A stretch of DNA of 64,000 nucleotides from G963665005 sp963665005 (GTDB lineage: Bacteria > Bacillota > Clostridia > Christensenellales > SZUA-584), in the NCBI GenBank assembly GCA_963665005.2, contig CAXXTQ010000001.1, forward strand, positions 806,001 through 870,000, written 5' to 3'. Shown here piece by piece: positions 1 through 9,457 of the stretch. Under the pieces are notes generated by a model. That model saw nothing but the letters and a program-made list of their open reading frames with translations, made no database searches and was not told where the DNA came from. Numbering within the stretch: the stretch's first letter is position 1; every line of letters starts with the position of its first letter. A program made the translations under genes and the position numbers.

Positions 1-493
1 CATATCGCTTTATTAGTTTTTTATTATATAAACGCATGCCTGATGTCGGATCAGTGATTATTTTACCAGTTGTAAGCATCAAAGCGGCCTTGATAAATGA
101 GCTACCCAGCATCCTTAAATTATTCGGTCCTTTTTTTTCAAGGAATCTTGACCCGATAACGATATCTGCGTTTGTTTTTTTCATTTCATTTATCATCGAT
201 TCAATGAACTCGGGTCTATGCTGTCCATCGCCGTCAAACTGCACAATAAAATCATAATCATTATAAAAAGCATAGCGGGCACCGGCTTGAAATGCTCCGG
301 AAAGCCCCAAATTTATTGGCAAATCTAGAAACGTATAGCCTTTGCTTTTGCATACTTTTACAGTATTATCGGTGGAACCATCATTTACAATGATATAATC
401 ATATTGCGGATATTCCTTTATAAGAACATCTATCACATTTTGTAAATTTTCCGCTTCGTTATAAGCTGGGATAACCAAAAGAATATTATTCAT
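1..493 (-). CDS. GT2 family glycosyltransferase, 3' end cut by window edge
   Basis: Translating from the ATG at 493 gives a GT-A glycosyltransferase beginning MNNILLVIPAYNEAENLQ, with the nucleotide-binding VNDGSTDNT block and an FDGDGQH acid motif typical of dolichyl-phosphate-mannose-synthase-like GT2 enzymes. About 164 codons are visible; the C-terminus lies left of the window, so membrane anchoring cannot be judged. It would transfer a sugar from a nucleotide-sugar donor to a lipid or glycan acceptor at the cytoplasmic face of the membrane. It is the last visible gene of a minus-strand glycan cluster, 16 nt after the next GT2. Family assignment is firm; donor and acceptor are unknown. Confidence 0.88.
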   Translation of the reverse strand, partial: MNNILLVIPAYNEAENLQNVIDVLIKEYPQYDYIIVNDGSTDNTVKVCKSKGYTFLDLPINLGLSGAFQAGARYAFYNDYDFIVQFDGDGQHRPEFIESMINEMKKTNADIVIGSRFLEKKGPNNLRMLGSSFIKAALMLTTGKIITDPTSGMRLYNKKLIKRY

Positions 494-509
494 ATAGAGC
501 CCCTCGCAA

Positions 510-1553
510 TTAAAACTTTATTTCCCTTTTTGTAAACTTTGTAAACATTTTATATACCAAAAGAAATAAATTAATGAACCCCATACTATACAGCTTTTTT
601 GTTATATAAACGGCATATCCCTTTTTCCCAAACTGCCTTAAACTTTTAAGCTTAAACAGCTTATTATCTTTAAACCAACCGTATGCTTCATTGAAATACC
701 TGCTTGTGCTTTTGATATATTGTTTAGACTCTTTTTTATTTGAACTGTTCACTCTGATTGTCATTGAAAGCCCCGCATGAATAAATGCAAGCAACTCTAC
801 AATATCAGCAGTTTGATTGCTGCCCGCTTCTGTGCTCATAGACGCAAACTCATCAACTAACTGTTTGGCATCCTTTTCACTTGTGCACTCCATCACGGAA
901 TACTTATGCACTTTATAATGTATTAAAACTTGATTTATGCAGACAATTCGGTTGCATTTTTGATAAATACGCTGCTGAAAGAGCATATCCTCTCCAACTG
1001 TAATATTCGGAAAACGAGTTTCGCCTATCCTTTCGCTTAAAAAAAGTTTGTTCCATACGGATCCATTGATAAACGCCGATATTGCTGTTTGAGCCGGTTG
1101 TTCTATGATGTGAGGGAAATCAATCATCTCTACGCCATATACATGCCCTGTTTTACCGTCCACTCTATTGTACGAGCACAATACCACATCAGCATCAAAT
1201 TTAACAGCATTTAAGTACAATTGCTCCAAAAAATGAGGTTCTATGCTGTCATCGCCATCCAAAAATATACAGTATCTTGCGTTTACTGCACCTGAATTCA
1301 GCACATAATTTCTAGCTCTGGCCGGTGTCCCGAGATTTTTACCGGCTGAGAGCAACTTGATTTTCTCAGGGTATTTTTTTTGATATTCTGAAATTATACG
1401 CGCCGTATTATCTGTTGAAAGGTCATCAAAAATCAGTATATTAAAATCTTTGAATGTTTGATAGAGTAGTTCATCCAAACAGCCCGCAATACTATTCTCT
1501 AAATTGTAAGAGGTTATTATTACTGTTATTTTATTTTTTTTAGTTTCTTGCAT
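510..1553 (-). CDS. GT2 family glycosyltransferase
   Basis: A 347-aa protein with an N-terminal GT-A domain: TVIITSYNLENSIAG at the start of the fold, an FDDLSTDNT nucleotide-binding segment and the DXD-type metal motif FLDGDDSIEP near residue 97-106. The C-terminal third is basic and hydrophobic (LYSMGFINLFLLVYKMF), which may associate with the membrane. The start codon overlaps the end of the upstream flippase gene by 14 nt, so the two are translationally coupled. The neighbours (flippase, pyruvyl transferase) indicate assembly of a surface polysaccharide or glycolipid. Acceptor and linkage cannot be inferred. Confidence 0.88.
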   Translation of the reverse strand: MQETKKNKITVIITSYNLENSIAGCLDELLYQTFKDFNILIFDDLSTDNTARIISEYQKKYPEKIKLLSAGKNLGTPARARNYVLNSGAVNARYCIFLDGDDSIEPHFLEQLYLNAVKFDADVVLCSYNRVDGKTGHVYGVEMIDFPHIIEQPAQTAISAFINGSVWNKLFLSERIGETRFPNITVGEDMLFQQRIYQKCNRIVCINQVLIHYKVHKYSVMECTSEKDAKQLVDEFASMSTEAGSNQTADIVELLAFIHAGLSMTIRVNSSNKKESKQYIKSTSRYFNEAYGWFKDNKLFKLKSLRQFGKKGYAVYITKKLYSMGFINLFLLVYKMFTKFTKREIKF

Positions 1554-2754
1554 ATCTGCATATCTCCAAAAAAGATAATAAAGACAATATTATATAACTT
1601 ATAAGAAAGCCTGCCGCGCCGCCTATAATTCCCAATAATTTTACTGCAAAAAAGCAAATGACTAAACTGAAAATTGAGATTATAATATAGTTAATCATAA
1701 TTACCTTTTGTTTCCGAAGAATAACAAGAATATAATAAAATAATATGCATAGGCTGTAAAAACCCCCGCCTAATATCAATAACATTTGTTCAAGCTTAAA
1801 TTTACTAATATCAACATTATATACAAACTTAAATATTTGATTTCCAAAAAAGTAAAATACGATTAATAGAAACATGGATATTCCAAATACTATCAAAATT
1901 TGGTTAAACAATATTTTTTTAAATCTATTTATGTCTTTTTTTAAACTTTCTGAAAATCTCTTTAATATTGGCTTGAATACAAATGTGCTGAAAAGACAAA
2001 TCATCATAGCAGGCATAAAGATTATGCCAAAATAACCTTGCATCTTATCCGTTAGAAAAAATTCTATCGCGTATCTTGGGGAGAATAAAATGATTTGCAT
2101 TAAAAGTGTAGTTATAAATAACGGCAAGCATTCTTTCGCTACAATCTTAGCTCCTTTGATATTCAGTGACACTTTTTGCTCTTTATATTTATTAAATGGC
2201 ATAATAGCAAAAAAGTAAGTTACAATTAAATTGCTGATTATCAAGAAAGCTAAAGATAAATTAATATTTTTTGTAAAACTAATTATTGCTATAAAGCAAA
2301 AAACGGAAATGGAAAGCCTGAAAAATTGCGCTTTCCCATATAAATCCAACCGATTTTTTTGAAAGAAGAAAGATTGCATAACATCTGAAAAAGCATTGAT
2401 CAACATAAAGGCAATAAGAAAATATGTAAAAATAGCCTTGTTACCGTTAAATCCTAATAGCAAAACAAGAAGAACACCCGTTACAATCATAAGTAGACAA
2501 GTCAGCACTCTTAAAGTGAAATAATGTGAAAAGGTATGCTTAAAACTAAAATCAGTAATCTGGTAGTTGCTTACACCAAAAATTCCTACAAAATATGTTA
2601 ATTGAGCAGTAGTTTGAGAAATAGAAAATTGGCCTGCGATGGTTACTCCGTTTATTCTGGTGACAATTATAACCAGGATAACACTTGTCGCAGCAAACAT
2701 TCCGCTCCCTAATGTATTCCATATAAAATTTTTTTTAAAGTTTGTTTCCTTCAT
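1540..2754 (-). CDS. Wzx-like polysaccharide flippase (MOP superfamily)
   Basis: A 404-aa, very hydrophobic protein with roughly a dozen predicted membrane segments. It opens with a short basic N-terminus and FIWNTLGSGMFAATSVILVI, the usual beginning of oligosaccharide flippases of the MOP superfamily. Such proteins move undecaprenyl-linked repeat units across the cytoplasmic membrane. The length matches Wzx/RfbX proteins (about 400-480 aa). Its start shares one base with the end of the pyruvyl transferase gene and its end overlaps the GT2 gene by 14 nt, so it is part of one operon. The exact lipid-linked cargo is unknown. Confidence 0.82.
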   Translation of the reverse strand: MKETNFKKNFIWNTLGSGMFAATSVILVIIVTRINGVTIAGQFSISQTTAQLTYFVGIFGVSNYQITDFSFKHTFSHYFTLRVLTCLLMIVTGVLLVLLLGFNGNKAIFTYFLIAFMLINAFSDVMQSFFFQKNRLDLYGKAQFFRLSISVFCFIAIISFTKNINLSLAFLIISNLIVTYFFAIMPFNKYKEQKVSLNIKGAKIVAKECLPLFITTLLMQIILFSPRYAIEFFLTDKMQGYFGIIFMPAMMICLFSTFVFKPILKRFSESLKKDINRFKKILFNQILIVFGISMFLLIVFYFFGNQIFKFVYNVDISKFKLEQMLLILGGGFYSLCILFYYILVILRKQKVIMINYIIISIFSLVICFFAVKLLGIIGGAAGFLISYIILSLLSFLEICRYARN

Positions 2755-3902
2755 TATTTTTCCTTGCCTAGAATTTCACATAATTCATTGGTTAAAAATG
2801 ATTTAGATTTTTTTCTTTCAATATCAAGTAATTTATTTACTTTTTCAAAATCAATATTTTTTATATTTCCAAGCTCAATCTGGTTCTTAATTTCATTATT
2901 TCCAGTAATGTCTATCAGCCTATCCATCAAATTTAACTTATTTAAAATACTGTAAAATCTAGTGGATAATCTTTTAGAAGTTTTAGTTATATATGTATAT
3001 ACATTTACATTAAAATTGATAGCTAAAATAGTAGTATGATAACTATCAGTAAGTATCAATTCTGCATTTTTTATTAAAAATAGATAATCTTGAGGCGATG
3101 CTTTTGAAAAAACTTTTGTCCTTATCCTTTTTCCTTTAGGGAAATACAAAGATACAATTTTATAACCCATTTTTTCAGCTATTTCTTCAGCATCATTCAA
3201 CATTTGCCGAGACATAGAATATTCAATTATCAGCAAATATTTATAACCAATCTTAATTTTGCTATCATCAGATATTTTTGACCAATGGGATTTGTTTATC
3301 AAGAGTGTTGGGTCAACAACTACTTCGGCAGTAATACCCAATAATTCTTCAATAAGATCCTTGCCTTTTTCTTCCCTTACAGAAAGGTATCTAAATTTAG
3401 ATAATAATTCTTTAATTATTTGTTTATGTTTGTCAGGTATATTATCGGATGCGAAACTACTGCCGTAGTTGCCCTTTTTATTATTATCTTTTACAAATTC
3501 TAAAAAACCTACGGTATCAAGCCCAAACGCTTCTGAATTCCAAATACAGTCACTGCCTGCAATAAAACAGTCAAACTGTTCATTGAGATCATATATATTA
3601 GATTTTCTTACTCGTTTTGATAGATTCAAATATTTATCAATAAACAAATTCAAGTCTTTACGCTTTGGCAAACGAAGTAAATGGCCAACAATTCCAGTAA
3701 AATAGTTTATTGGTTTTCTTCTTATAAGATTAGATAATAGAAAAGGGTTTTCAATATTATCCCATCTGTAATCAACTACCGTACAATCATAACCTAAATC
3801 AACAATTGTTTTTTGCGTCGCATATGCTTGCAAAACAGTTCCAAAATTTCCGGTGCTAAATGGGGTAATAACTGCCACTGATTTTTTCATTTGTTTTTCC
3901 AC
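2754..3902 (-). CDS. Polysaccharide pyruvyl transferase family protein
   Basis: A 382-aa protein starting at a GTG six bases after an AAGG. Features typical of the polysaccharide pyruvyl transferase family are visible: the N-terminal TPFSTGNFGTVLQAYATQKT segment, the central CFIAGSDCIWN motif, and the late ILTDSYHTTILAINFN motif (family consensus TDRxHxxxxA). These cytoplasmic enzymes add pyruvate ketals from phosphoenolpyruvate to sugar residues, giving the glycan negative charge, although many family members are untested. It sits between a radical SAM gene (10 nt gap) and the flippase (1-nt overlap), which supports a role in tailoring a surface glycan. Confidence 0.85.
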   Translation of the reverse strand: MEKQMKKSVAVITPFSTGNFGTVLQAYATQKTIVDLGYDCTVVDYRWDNIENPFLLSNLIRRKPINYFTGIVGHLLRLPKRKDLNLFIDKYLNLSKRVRKSNIYDLNEQFDCFIAGSDCIWNSEAFGLDTVGFLEFVKDNNKKGNYGSSFASDNIPDKHKQIIKELLSKFRYLSVREEKGKDLIEELLGITAEVVVDPTLLINKSHWSKISDDSKIKIGYKYLLIIEYSMSRQMLNDAEEIAEKMGYKIVSLYFPKGKRIRTKVFSKASPQDYLFLIKNAELILTDSYHTTILAINFNVNVYTYITKTSKRLSTRFYSILNKLNLMDRLIDITGNNEIKNQIELGNIKNIDFEKVNKLLDIERKKSKSFLTNELCEILGKEK

Positions 3903-3912
3903 AATATACCTT

Positions 3913-5352
3913 CTATTTAAATCTTTTTTTCTTAATTCTGAACCAAATATACGTTAAACCTGCTTTTATCACTCTCTTAAATTCCTGCCATGTTAAATTT
4001 CTTAAAAAAGTCTTTACAATATATGTGAAAGAGAAATAATATTTGCTCATAAGTTTATCGCGCAATTTCTCGATATCGTTATGGTTTGCATAAGGATAAT
4101 CTAATAAACAGTTAAGATAGCCAGTTTCGTTCAGCCATTTACCATAATCCTTTGTGATAAGATATCCCTTTTCCTTCGCCCAATTGTAAAACTCAGTACC
4201 CGGAAAAGGCACTGCCTGCTGAAAAAAGCACATATCCGGGCAGACCTTCTTTGCGAACTCATATGTCTGTGCGATGGTATCCAAATCATCGCCTTTGAGC
4301 CCAATCATAAAACAGCCAAAGACCTTTAATTTAAGCTTTTTTGTATTTTTTGCAAACGCAAGTGATTGTTCCAGCTTGATGCCTTTTTTTGTTTCATCAA
4401 GCACGCTTTGTACTCCGGATTCGTATCCAACAACCAATAACCGGCATCCCGATTCTTTCATCTTACTAAGTGTTGCAAAATCAACATTAACTCTGGAATT
4501 ACAGGACCATACTATTTTCAAGCGGCGCCTTATTATCTCATCACATATATTCCGCACTCTTTTTAGATCAATCGTAAATGTATCGTCTTCAATGAATATT
4601 TCTTTGATATACGGCATATTTACAGATATATATTCCAGTTCATCTACTAAATTAGCTATACTTCTCTTCCTAAAATCATGTCCGCTCATAGACTGAGGGT
4701 AGGAGCAAAAATTGCAGCTGAAAGGACATCCTCTTGCAGAAAAAATTTGTATCATTGGTTTTCTCGCGAAAGCATAAAAATAATCATTGGGATTTAAAAA
4801 TTTTTCATATACTTTAGATACAAAAGGCAGGTCATCAAGATTTTCAAGATATTCTCTATCCTTGTTTTTTTGAATATTATTTCCATCAAAGTAAGTAATT
4901 CCGTCAATTTCAGAAAGGCCATTTTTCTCAAGAATATCAATTATAGTATACTCATATTCTTTGCGCGCTACAATATCTATTGCATCGCATTCTCTTAGAA
5001 GTTGCTCGTCAAGAATTGTTGCGTGAGTGCCGCCAACAATTATTTTTATTTCGGGGCATGCTTTTTTTATCATTCGGATCGTATTAAAATCATATTTGCA
5101 TGTCGGCGTTGTTATTTCGCACATAACATATTCCGGATGTTTGCTTTTAACAACATCGATTGTCTGGTCAACTGAATAATGTTTTGTTATGCAGTCGATA
5201 AGCTCAATATTAAAGCCTTTTTCCATACATAAGCCGGCAGCATATGCCAACCAGTATGGATAATAAAGCGTTCCGCTTTTAGTTTTTTCAGGCCAACGGC
5301 TCGCTCTGCTAATGCTAAAGAGATATGGCAGATTTAAAAAAAGAATATTCAT
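3913..5352 (-). CDS. B12-binding domain radical SAM protein
   Basis: A 479-aa protein with two recognisable parts. Residues 1-170 form a Rossmann-like cobalamin-binding domain without the DxHxxG loop (ELIDCITKHYS, IVGGTHATIL). From about residue 205 there is a radical SAM core with the cluster motif GCPFSCNFCSYP (CxxxCxxC) followed by IFIEDDTFTID. Proteins of this class carry out methylations or rearrangements, often in glycan, lipid or natural-product pathways. The setting between a pyruvyl transferase and a large membrane protein suggests modification of the same surface polymer. It is 8 nt from the upstream gene. The reaction cannot be predicted. Confidence 0.85.
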   Translation of the reverse strand: MNILFLNLPYLFSISRASRWPEKTKSGTLYYPYWLAYAAGLCMEKGFNIELIDCITKHYSVDQTIDVVKSKHPEYVMCEITTPTCKYDFNTIRMIKKACPEIKIIVGGTHATILDEQLLRECDAIDIVARKEYEYTIIDILEKNGLSEIDGITYFDGNNIQKNKDREYLENLDDLPFVSKVYEKFLNPNDYFYAFARKPMIQIFSARGCPFSCNFCSYPQSMSGHDFRKRSIANLVDELEYISVNMPYIKEIFIEDDTFTIDLKRVRNICDEIIRRRLKIVWSCNSRVNVDFATLSKMKESGCRLLVVGYESGVQSVLDETKKGIKLEQSLAFAKNTKKLKLKVFGCFMIGLKGDDLDTIAQTYEFAKKVCPDMCFFQQAVPFPGTEFYNWAKEKGYLITKDYGKWLNETGYLNCLLDYPYANHNDIEKLRDKLMSKYYFSFTYIVKTFLRNLTWQEFKRVIKAGLTYIWFRIKKKRFK

Positions 5353-5360
5353 AAAAATAG

Positions 5361-6989
5361 TTAACCGTCTTTTAAAATAATAGAGTCATTAATAGTAGAC
5401 TCTTCGTCAGGCATAGAGATAAAATAGCCAATGTTAATTCTTGTACCTGCTAATCTAAACATACAGAAAAAATAATCATTTACTCTTGCATAATCTTTTG
5501 CAAATTCAAAAATAGCTGTGCTTGGTTTACTATTCATTAAAATGATAGAATTTTCGACTAGCTGCATATTTGCATTTTCATCAAGCTGCTCGTCTTCATT
5601 TTCTTTAAGAAATATCAAGTCTTTTTCTGGGTATTCAAGATCAAAATAGAATTCACACCTAGCTACTGCGTTTTCTGAAAAAAGCTCTCCATCAAAAACG
5701 AAATTACCATTAGATCGAATTGTTCCACCCTGACTCATTGCCGCATTGATTTCATTAATAAGTTTTCCCATTCTGTCAATCCAGCAATATTCTTTTGTCT
5801 TTATGCTATAGTTCCAAAAGAATGCGGCTGTTGACAAAGCAGCTAAGATAAGCAAACAAAAGCGCTGTTTATTCTTTATAAGAGTTACAGATAAAGCTGT
5901 TGCCATTGACAAGAGAGGACATATTATAACCAAATACCTTTCATTTAAATATGTTGTAACATATGGCTTTATACTAATGGGCATAAAGCATATGACAATT
6001 AAAAAAATAAATGCGCTAGCAGTAAAAGCAATGATACGTTTTTCTTTTTTTATGATGCTGATTATTAGAATGAAAAACGAAAATCCAAGCAAATAAATTG
6101 CAGAAGGAAACATCTTTTTCAGCACGCGAAAAGAAAAAGCTGCTCTATCAAAAAAGTTATATATTCCATTCATCTCATTCCAACGCAGAGTGCTGCTTTG
6201 TGCCACAGTCATTCCATCGTCAGCTTTAGAAAAATTCATTTCAAATAGACGCGCACCAACGTTACCTGTCATATATAATAATAATACATAGACTGAAAAA
6301 ATCAATACAGCCGCCAAAGCTATAAGCAAAAAGTCAAGTATTATTTTTTTAAATTTTCTATCAGGTTTAAGATAAAAAGCGAGAGGAATAAAGCCAACTA
6401 AAGATGCTAAGAATATTTCCTTCATCATATATGCGTATACTATACTGGCGGCACATAGCACAATATGAATATATCTCTTTTTACTTTTTGATTTATATAT
6501 TAGAATAAAGAATAGGTATGAAGATAGAATAAATAAAGCTGCAAGGTTGTCCGGGAGTATTGCTCCTCCGTATATATAGAGAATGCTGCATCCAGCGCAA
6601 ATAACGGCAGCAACAATAGAAATCCCCTTTTTGTTACTTAAGTTATAGGTGATAATATATACTAATAAAACAATCATAGGATAAATAAAAGAAAAAAGCA
6701 CCGGAATGCTGGAAATGTTTCTTCCAAAAAAAAGATATGATATTGCTTCGATAATAAGGATGGGGAATCTTATGGGGTTTCTTAATTCTATCCCGTCTTT
6801 TAATCGAAACAGATTATCAATGTATAAAGTATCGTCACCCATAAAAATACCGGTATAGGTAAAGTAGCTCACAACACCGCATACTATGATTAAAATAATT
6901 ATTGTTAAATGTTTTTTAAAAAAAGACCCAATTCTTTCAAAACATTCCCAAAACCAATTTGTTTTTGAGCCATTTAAGGTTTTGATCAT
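5361..6989 (-). CDS. Polytopic membrane protein, possibly a GT-C type glycosyltransferase
   Basis: A protein of about 542 aa with some 11-12 hydrophobic segments and a C-terminal soluble part from roughly residue 420. The early periplasmic-loop motif FMGDDTLYIDN, after the first membrane span, resembles the acidic loop of GT-C (PMT/ArnT-like) transferases, but homology is not certain. A longer reading frame starts upstream at 7094, but a good promoter (TTGACA, 16 nt, TATACT at 7030-7057 on this strand) lies inside that extension. The ATG at 6989 follows AAGGAAT at proper spacing and is preferred. It is the first gene of the minus-strand glycan cluster. Confidence 0.62.
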   Translation of the reverse strand: MIKTLNGSKTNWFWECFERIGSFFKKHLTIIILIIVCGVVSYFTYTGIFMGDDTLYIDNLFRLKDGIELRNPIRFPILIIEAISYLFFGRNISSIPVLFSFIYPMIVLLVYIITYNLSNKKGISIVAAVICAGCSILYIYGGAILPDNLAALFILSSYLFFILIYKSKSKKRYIHIVLCAASIVYAYMMKEIFLASLVGFIPLAFYLKPDRKFKKIILDFLLIALAAVLIFSVYVLLLYMTGNVGARLFEMNFSKADDGMTVAQSSTLRWNEMNGIYNFFDRAAFSFRVLKKMFPSAIYLLGFSFFILIISIIKKEKRIIAFTASAFIFLIVICFMPISIKPYVTTYLNERYLVIICPLLSMATALSVTLIKNKQRFCLLILAALSTAAFFWNYSIKTKEYCWIDRMGKLINEINAAMSQGGTIRSNGNFVFDGELFSENAVARCEFYFDLEYPEKDLIFLKENEDEQLDENANMQLVENSIILMNSKPSTAIFEFAKDYARVNDYFFCMFRLAGTRINIGYFISMPDEESTINDSIILKDG

Positions 6990-7029
6990 TCTTAATTCCT
7001 TTATTATCATTATAAATAAATTTAAACCA

Positions 7030-7057
7030 AGTATACCATATACCATATTGTTGTCAA
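7030..7057 (-). promoter_or_regulatory. Sigma-A-type promoter for the glycan cluster
   Basis: On the minus strand TTGACA (7057-7052) and TATACT (7035-7030) are separated by 16 nt. The first gene start compatible with it is the ATG at 6989. It would drive the six-gene minus-strand cluster, whose genes are 16 nt or less apart or overlap. Confidence 0.6.
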
Positions 7058-7147
7058 ATAAATACGCAGCATAAAACAAGTTAATTAAAAACAACTAATT
7101 TATGTGAATATTACGGATGGTAAAGAAGCAGGCAAACGAAGGCTTAA

Positions 7148-7353
7148 TCATGACTTACCCCCAATAATATTACAGCGCTGAAAGTGACTTTTTGCAGCTT
7201 TGATATTCTGTTGGCAGCTTGATACCGGCGCCGGTGGTGGTAACCCAGCAAGCTATGGGGTCTGACGGTATTGTACTCATGTAAACCTCTTGTGCAGAAA
7301 GCCTCTGCCAGTTGCTCCCGGACCGGAGGGGCAAAAAGCCGGAGCTGGATCAA
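7148..7353 (-). pseudogene. IS3-family transposase (OrfB) C-terminal remnant
   Basis: The translated segment contains HEYNTVRPHSLLGY, the hallmark of the C-terminal end of IS3-family DDE integrases (consensus EYNTxRPHSSLGY). Right after it the frame is broken: the expected continuation, PPPAPVSSCQQ and onward to a stop near 7148, is one base out of register. Only about 70 codons remain. The DDE catalytic core upstream is absent and is replaced, at about 7345-7353, by the tail of a sugar kinase gene on the other strand. No terminal inverted repeats could be identified. It marks an old insertion and deletion. Confidence 0.75.
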
Positions 7354-7469
7354 ACCAAATGCTGAGAATCATGAAAGGTATCAGGCGTTATACAAATTAT
7401 ATACCGCAGGATATAAGATGGAATATGGACTGGTGGGATTTACGACGCGAATTTCTGGACAAGGACTAA
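7345..7469 (+). pseudogene. C-terminal remnant of an FGGY-family carbohydrate kinase
   Basis: The stretch reads KPNAENHERYQALYKLY, the signature of the C-terminal helix of FGGY kinases (consensus P-x-E-N-x-x-x-Y-x-x-L-Y). One base out of frame it continues as MDWWDLRREFLDKD and a stop at 7467-7469, which is also typical of xylulokinase-like C-termini. Thus only the last roughly 40 codons survive, with a frameshift near 7410. The rest has been lost at the junction with the IS3 remnant. It lies just before a decayed class II aldolase, as in kinase-aldolase-isomerase sugar operons. Confidence 0.68.
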
Positions 7470-7536
7470 ACGGGGCTTTGGCGCTGTATTTATAGCATTG
7501 ACGATAAAATAAATCTCTTATTCGAGCGGAGGAAAA

Positions 7537-8188
7537 ATGAAATACTTAGAAATAAAAAAACAAATTATTGATACCTGTCTTTGGCTTCAGGAAAAAGATT
7601 TGGTTGTCGGGACATGGGGAAATGCGAGTGTTCGCATTGATGATAAAATAATTCTAACGCCCAGCAGAATCGCTTATAACGATTTTATGCCCGAAGATAT
7701 GGTGACAATCGATTTTGACGGCAATGTTATAGAAGGTTTTTTCGAAGCCCGACAACCGAGCGTGAGGTCCACAGATTGATTTATTGCGCGCGCCCCGATG
7801 TTGAGGCAATCATACACTATCATCCGATTTATGCGTCTGCTATGTGCGCTGTCGGAGAGCCGATTCCGCCGATTTTTGAGGAAATAATCAGCTTATAGGA
7901 GGAGAAGTGCCCACTACTCCCGAATATATAAGAGCGGGTTTGCATGAAGAGCTTGGCGCCGCCGCTAAATATATTGGTTATAAAAATGCGGTATTGCTGC
8001 GAAACCATGCGCCTGTATGCTGCGAAAAAGTAGATTTATATTAAGCAAAAGTTTGCTGTCAGGTCGTTGAGAAAGCGGCAAGATGTTATATAGTTTTAAA
8101 AAACAATTTTAATATAAAAGTTATTCTTGACGAATTGATTGAAATTGAACGCAAGCGTTTTATACATGAATACGGGCATGAATGGTAA
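7537..8188 (+). pseudogene. Class II (zinc) sugar-phosphate aldolase, frameshifted (FucA/AraD/RhaD type)
   Basis: A GGAGG ribosome binding site precedes an ATG opening MKYLEIKKQIIDTCLWLQEK, with GTWGNASVRIDD and LTPSRIAYNDFMPEDMV, the N-terminal half of class II aldolase/AraD proteins. The frame breaks near 7750. The next frame supplies the zinc-ligand segment VEAIIHYHPIYASAMCAVG, then stops. A third frame continues with TTPEYIRAGLHEELG and AVLLRNHAPVCC (third zinc histidine), followed by an in-frame stop and a last fragment ending at 8188. At least two frameshifts and one stop make this a pseudogene. It would have cleaved a sugar-1-phosphate to dihydroxyacetone phosphate and an aldehyde. Confidence 0.85.
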
Positions 8189-8232
8189 ATAATAAATTTA
8201 ATTAAGTATAATAAATATGTTTGGGAGAGAAA

Positions 8233-9381
8233 ATGACAGAATCTAAATATCCTAGAATTCACCTGACTATAGATAATTGCTTTGCAATAAAAAGATGGGT
8301 AAAGCCCGAAGAGTGGGCGAGAATAATACGTGAGGAAATCGGCGGAATCACATGCGTGCAAGCCAGTACAGACCTCGAAATCGACCTTGATTTCTGCCCT
8401 CCCGATTACGTGGAAAATTGGATAAAAGAAGTAAAAAGGTGTGAAGAAAAATACGGAATAAAGCTTGTCAGCTTTTATTCGGGTTATGCTACATACCGCT
8501 CTGTTAATCTGTTAAACTGGGATAAAAGCTATCGGGACAGATTTCGTGATGTTTATATATTCGGCACTATTGATATGGCGCAAGAATTAAATGCAAATGC
8601 CGGTGCCACTTTGCAGGCGTTTAGTGAAGAAATGCTGCAAGATCCCAAGAAATTTGCCGCAGCGGAAGAGATGCTTTTAGATTATGCTGTTCAAAGCGCA
8701 AAACATGCCAAAGATAAAGGCATTTTATATGGGTTTGAACAAATGTATACTCCGACACAAGGGTTGTGGAGAATCAAAGACGTTAAAAAGCTTATTCGAA
8801 ATGTATATAAACATAATAAAGCGCCTCTTTATACGACTATTGATACGGCGCATATGGCAGGGCAAGCAGGCTTTTATATGCCGTCTGACCGGCAGTTTGA
8901 AGAAATGATTAATTCGCGCAGTGCAAAGGCGTTCCGTTTACCCGATGAGATGAAATTTATGATAAGCAAGGGAACAACTCTTGCAGAACTAAAAAAAGCG
9001 GCAAACAGATATGAGTACTGGTTCAGCAATAAAGGAGACGAGGATTTGTTTTGCTGGCTGCAAGAGGTATCATGCTATTCTCCTATTATGCATATGCAGC
9101 AGACGGACGGGTCATATTCAGCTCACCGCCCTTTTACAGAGCAATATAATAAAACAGGCATTGTCAACCCGAAAGATGTGCTTGAAGCTATTGTAAAATG
9201 TTACGATAAGAGTATAGAAAAAGATATGCCGCCAAGAGCGCAGGATATCTATCTGGCTTTTGAATTATTCTTCGGAGTTACCGATACTAAAGAAGCTATT
9301 ATTTCCGCCATGAAAGAATCTGTATCATTCTGGCGCGACGTAATAAAACAAGATGGTAAACAAGCAGATTATTGGTTGTAA
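8233..9381 (+). CDS. TIM-barrel sugar isomerase/epimerase (xylose isomerase-like, AP endonuclease 2 superfamily)
   Basis: An intact 382-aa reading frame with an ATG at 8233 behind GGGAGAG. It has the layout of the xylose-isomerase-like TIM-barrel superfamily: GITCVQASTDLEIDLDF early, KLVSFYSGYATY, the glutamate-bearing YGFEQMYTPTQGLW segment, TTIDTAHMAGQAGF with an Asp/His pair, and a late MHMQQTDG and LAFELFFG. These residues usually bind a divalent metal and interconvert ketoses with aldoses or epimerise ketoses. It is the only intact survivor of a kinase-aldolase-isomerase sugar operon, so it may be decaying or reused by the adjacent microcompartment locus. The sugar is unknown. Confidence 0.75.
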   Translation: MTESKYPRIHLTIDNCFAIKRWVKPEEWARIIREEIGGITCVQASTDLEIDLDFCPPDYVENWIKEVKRCEEKYGIKLVSFYSGYATYRSVNLLNWDKSYRDRFRDVYIFGTIDMAQELNANAGATLQAFSEEMLQDPKKFAAAEEMLLDYAVQSAKHAKDKGILYGFEQMYTPTQGLWRIKDVKKLIRNVYKHNKAPLYTTIDTAHMAGQAGFYMPSDRQFEEMINSRSAKAFRLPDEMKFMISKGTTLAELKKAANRYEYWFSNKGDEDLFCWLQEVSCYSPIMHMQQTDGSYSAHRPFTEQYNKTGIVNPKDVLEAIVKCYDKSIEKDMPPRAQDIYLAFELFFGVTDTKEAIISAMKESVSFWRDVIKQDGKQADYWL

Positions 9382-9457
9382 AATAACATCTATAACATCA
9401 CATTCTATATAAAATTTATACACTTTATACTTTTATACCGTAACCTGTAAGGTTTCC